Shown here: one piece after another, positions 5,914 through 8,158 of the stretch | Layout of the letters: each line of letters starts with the position of its first letter | Numbering within the stretch: the first letter of the stretch is position 1 | DNA from: an uncultured Collinsella sp. | GTDB taxonomy: Bacteria; Actinomycetota; Coriobacteriia; Coriobacteriales; Coriobacteriaceae | DNA: 8,158 nt | Reading direction: 5' to 3' | NCBI GenBank assembly: GCA_905204635.1 | Contig: CAJLAN010000062.1 | Location: 1-8,158, forward strand | The notes under the pieces: model-generated | Told to the model about the DNA's origin: nothing | What the model saw: only the letters and a program-made list of their open reading frames with translations | Database searches by the model: none | Position numbers and translations under genes: made by a program

Positions 5914-7657
5914 GGCGGACCATCTCCTTGGTAATGCGAACGATGTCAGAAACCTCACTCACCTGAGCAAAGGCAGGCGAGACGGAGGACGCCAAGCGGC
6001 GGGAAAGCTCGATGACCTGAGGCGGCTCAACGTAGGCGCGCCGCATGAGCTCAATGTTCGAGAACAGCTCGTGAGTGCGGCCGCGGTCGAGGATGCGACC
6101 GTTTGCCATCACGACGATGCGCTCGGCAAAGTCCGAGACGACCTCCATGTCGTGGCAGACCATGACAACGGCACAGCCGCGCTCTGCCATGGTGCGTACC
6201 GTTTCCATGACGGTCATGCACTCGCGGTAGTCCAAGCCACTTGTGGGCTCGTCAAGCACCACGATCTTGGGCTCCACCACCACGACGGAGGCCAGCGCAA
6301 CCATCTGACGCTGGCCGCGCGATAGCGAGAACGGCGCCTCGTCGGCGGGTAGGCCAAAGCGGTCGATGACGAGTTGGGCACGACGCAGGGCCTCGGCACG
6401 GTCCATGCCGGCGAGCTCTAGTCCAAACGCGACTTCGTCGAGCACGGTATCTTTGCAAATCTGGCGATCCGGGTTTTGGAAGAGGGTCGCCACCTCGCGG
6501 GCGATGCGGCTCGTCGGAACCGTGGCGGTGTCCAGGCCCGTGACGCGCACGCTGCCTGATGCCGGCTTGAGCAGGCCTGTGAGCAGCTTAGTGAGCGTGG
6601 TCTTGCCGGCTCCGTTTTGGCCGACGATGCCCACGAGTTCGCCGGGATAGAGCGTCAGGCTAAGGTCGCGTACGGCGGCTCCGCCATTGGGATAGGCAAA
6701 CTCAACATGGTCGAAGGTGAGTACGGGTTCGGCGTCCTTGGCATGAGGACGCAACGACGGTGCATGCGGGGAACCGGCGGGCGCCTGGGCTTCGATAGCC
6801 GCGTGTGCGGGGTCGACGATGCCCGAAATCAGGCGCTCGGCCTCATCGACATCCAAGCAGGGGGTGCCGCTTACCAGGCCATCGGTTTCGAGGCTATTGA
6901 AGATACGCGTGACGCGAGGGCAGTCGACGCCGATGGCACGGAGCTCGTCGGTATGCGCGAAGACCTCGTGTGGCTCGCCCTGCAGCGCGATTTCGCCATG
7001 ATTGAGCACGAGCACGCGGTTGCAGTACTCCGAAAGCAGGGCGACCTTTTGCTCAACGACGACGATGGTGATGCCGAGTGCACGGTTGGCCTCACGCAGG
7101 GTCTCGAAAACCAGCGTGGAGCTGGCGGGGTCGAGTGCCGCGGTGGGCTCGTCGAGAACCAAGACGCGCGGACGCATGGCGAGGATGGCGGCGATGGCCA
7201 CTTTTTGCTTCTGTCCGCCCGAGAGGGTGGCGATCTCGCGGTCGCGCAGGTCGCTGATGCCGACGGTCTCGAGCGTTTCGCTCACGCGCTGCTCGATCTG
7301 GTCGTGGGGAACGCCAAAGTTCTCGAGGCCAAAGAGCATCTCGTCCTCGACGACCGAAGCGACCATCTGCGTGTCGATATCCTGCAGCACACTGCCGACG
7401 ATTTGCGACACGTCGGTGAGCGAGGCCTCGCAGGTGTCGTGGCCGTCAACCATGACGGACCCAAAGAACGTGCCGGTGTAGTGGTGGGGCACGGCACCCG
7501 GCAGACAGGCGGCAAGCGTGGACTTGCCGGCGCCCGAGGGTCCGATGATGCCGATGAAATCTCCCTTGTTCACGCTGAGCGAGATGTGGCTGAGCGCCTG
7601 CTCGGTCTGCGTGCCATAGGAGAACGAGACATCGTCGACGTTGATGATCGTTTCCAT
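5906..7657 (-). CDS. Fused double ATPase of an ECF transporter (EcfA-EcfA')
   Basis: The protein is 583 aa, two ABC ATPases in one chain. The ATG at 7657 follows GAAAGG with a 5-nt gap. Domain 1 (about 4-235) has Walker A GPSGAGKS (39-46), Q-loop Gln92, signature LSGGQ (145-149) and Walker B VLVLDE (165-170). Its switch position reads VVVEQK, so the usual His is Gln203. Domain 2 (about 311-540) has Walker A GQNGAGKT (346-353), FQNPDRQ (393-399), a variant signature LSRGQ (445-449), Walker B IVVLDE (465-470) and a normal switch His502. An Ala/Pro-rich linker (about 280-310) joins them, and a tail of about 40 residues follows. On the inner face of the membrane it would pair with EcfT and power uptake by the S component. 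Fusion fixes the two halves in 1:1 ratio. Order S, AA, T with tight spacing suits a dedicated (group I) ECF operon; the substrate is not evident. Confidence 0.93.
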   Translation of the reverse strand: METIINVDDVSFSYGTQTEQALSHISLSVNKGDFIGIIGPSGAGKSTLAACLPGAVPHHYTGTFFGSVMVDGHDTCEASLTDVSQIVGSVLQDIDTQMVASVVEDEMLFGLENFGVPHDQIEQRVSETLETVGISDLRDREIATLSGGQKQKVAIAAILAMRPRVLVLDEPTAALDPASSTLVFETLREANRALGITIVVVEQKVALLSEYCNRVLVLNHGEIALQGEPHEVFAHTDELRAIGVDCPRVTRIFNSLETDGLVSGTPCLDVDEAERLISGIVDPAHAAIEAQAPAGSPHAPSLRPHAKDAEPVLTFDHVEFAYPNGGAAVRDLSLTLYPGELVGIVGQNGAGKTTLTKLLTGLLKPASGSVRVTGLDTATVPTSRIAREVATLFQNPDRQICKDTVLDEVAFGLELAGMDRAEALRRAQLVIDRFGLPADEAPFSLSRGQRQMVALASVVVVEPKIVVLDEPTSGLDYRECMTVMETVRTMAERGCAVVMVCHDMEVVSDFAERIVVMANGRILDRGRTHELFSNIELMRRAYVEPPQVIELSRRLASSVSPAFAQVSEVSDIVRITKEMVRRG

Positions 7658-7675
7658 GGATACCTTTCATAGTCA

Positions 7676-7719
7676 TTGGGGACGTTCTTAAATGACCAGT
7701 CGTTTAAGAACGTCCCCAA
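7676..7719. repeat. REP-like 17-bp perfect inverted repeat
   Basis: TTGGGGACGTTCTTAAA (7676-7692) is mirrored exactly at 7703-7719. A further GAC/GTC pairing (7694-7696 / 7699-7701) leaves almost no loop. It begins 18 nt upstream of the ATPase start codon and has no T-run after it on the leftward strand, so it is not a plain terminator. Short GC-capped intergenic palindromes of this style resemble REP elements moved by REP-associated transposases; no transposase is present here. In the operon mRNA it could shield the S-gene 3' end or tune expression of the ATPase. Confidence 0.65.
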
Positions 7720-7762
7720 AAGCTCGTTGTTTGGGACAGTCTTTGGTGGTGAAGCGCGGAGA

Positions 7763-7862
7763 CGGCTTTACGAGGGGCCCAGGTTGGCGCGAAAGAGGAG
7801 CGAAGCGTACTTGGGTACGCGAGCGACGAATGAACGCCAAGATGGGGTGGCTCGTAAAGCCG
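7763..7862. other. 100-nt nested inverted-repeat element, candidate structured RNA
   Basis: Four complementary arm pairs nest in order: CGGCTTTACGAG with CTCGTAAAGCCG (7763-7774 / 7851-7862, 12 bp perfect), CCCA with TGGG (7778-7781 / 7843-7846), TTGGCG with CGCCAA (7784-7789 / 7835-7840) and GCGTAC with GTACGC around TTGG (7805-7810 / 7815-7820). The internal loops are purine-rich on the + strand (GAAAGAGGAGCGAA and GAGCGACGAATGAA), more like functional RNA loops than a terminator. There is no T-run and no coding potential that I trust. It lies 6 nt after the S-component stop. It could be a standalone RNA, an intercistronic mRNA fold, or a small non-autonomous mobile element; family unknown. 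Confidence 0.55.
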
Positions 7863-7868
7863 AGCGGG

Positions 7869-8158
7869 TTAGTTGAGCCTAAGGGCCTTCTGGATGGGCA
7901 GGTAGAGGGCGCCGACCAGAATAGCGTTAAAGACGGCGGTCATGGCAACGACGGGCAGCATGGCGGCGGCGAGCTCGCCTACCACGCCTAGCATGGCCAT
8001 CTTGATGACCATGAAGATGACGCCGGAGACAAATGTGGTCAGGAAGGTTGCGACAATGGCGATGGCGGGCTTGACCTGACCGTTCTTGCCAGCGGCGTTG
8101 ACGATGCCGGCCATGAGCATGGCGGCGATGCCCTCGGCGGCAAAATCGACGAACGGCG
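7869..8158 (-). CDS. ECF transporter substrate-binding (S) component, partial at its N-terminus
   Basis: Only the last 95 residues are visible; the reading frame stays open to the right edge, so the start and the substrate-binding loop lie outside. What remains is a membrane protein C-terminus with hydrophobic stretches at about 10-22, 31-55 and 59-85 of the visible part, ending in the FNAILVGALYLPIQKAL stretch that resembles the last helix of S components. Small-residue (Ala, Gly) packing along the helices fits the S-component contact with EcfT. It is the first visible gene of the leftward operon with the fused ATPase and EcfT, which is the main support for the call. The substrate (a vitamin, metal or related small molecule) cannot be told. 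A different small membrane protein co-transcribed with the transporter is a less likely alternative. Confidence 0.75.
   Translation of the reverse strand, partial: PFVDFAAEGIAAMLMAGIVNAAGKNGQVKPAIAIVATFLTTFVSGVIFMVIKMAMLGVVGELAAAMLPVVAMTAVFNAILVGALYLPIQKALRLN

Noticed and set aside
6617..7672. 351-aa + strand reading frame antisense to the fused ATPase
   Set aside because: No domain signature, and it lies wholly within a gene with two complete sets of ABC motifs on the other strand.
7676..7876. Small + strand reading frames over the S-ATPase gap as a real gene
   Set aside because: They run through the two palindromic units and Arg-rich repeats, have no ribosome site, and show no protein-like composition.

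Overview
This looks like a chromosomal segment of a high-GC (about 60% by eye) Gram-positive bacterium of the Coriobacteriia, most like Collinsella. That assignment is inferred from protein flavour, codon use and the repeat style, not from a search. There are six protein genes: five complete, and one cut by the right edge. No rRNA, tRNA, CRISPR array, transposase or phage gene was seen.

Left (about 83-1492): a membrane-anchored Hanks-type Ser/Thr kinase on the + strand, possibly translated from a leaderless mRNA. It ends in a perfect 10-bp hairpin shared with the next, convergent gene. Positions 1502-2635 (-) encode a secreted cell-wall hydrolase: signal peptide, long PcsB-like coiled coil, Asn/Thr/Ser linker and a lysozyme-like C-terminal domain. 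A 405-bp divergent intergenic region (2636-3040) follows. It carries two 15-bp palindromes two helical turns apart behind the hydrolase promoter, a separate 8-8-8 operator-like inverted repeat, and two candidate promoters firing right.

Middle (3041-5128, +): an ATP-grasp ligase resembling D-aspartate ligases, followed by an Asp/Glu-family racemase. Together they suggest a D-aspartate module for the peptidoglycan cross-bridge (racemase makes D-Asp, ligase attaches it). With the divergent hydrolase, and perhaps the kinase, the left 5 kb has a cell-wall theme.

Right (5167-8158, -): an ECF vitamin/metal-type transporter operon transcribed leftward as S component (partial), fused double ATPase EcfA-EcfA', then EcfT. 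The ATPase is asymmetric: the first half lacks the switch histidine and the second half has a variant signature. The 211-bp gap between the S and ATPase genes holds a 17-bp perfect inverted repeat of REP-like character and a 100-nt sequence with nested complementary arms. The second looks like a structured RNA or a small palindromic mobile element, and is the least explained part of the window.
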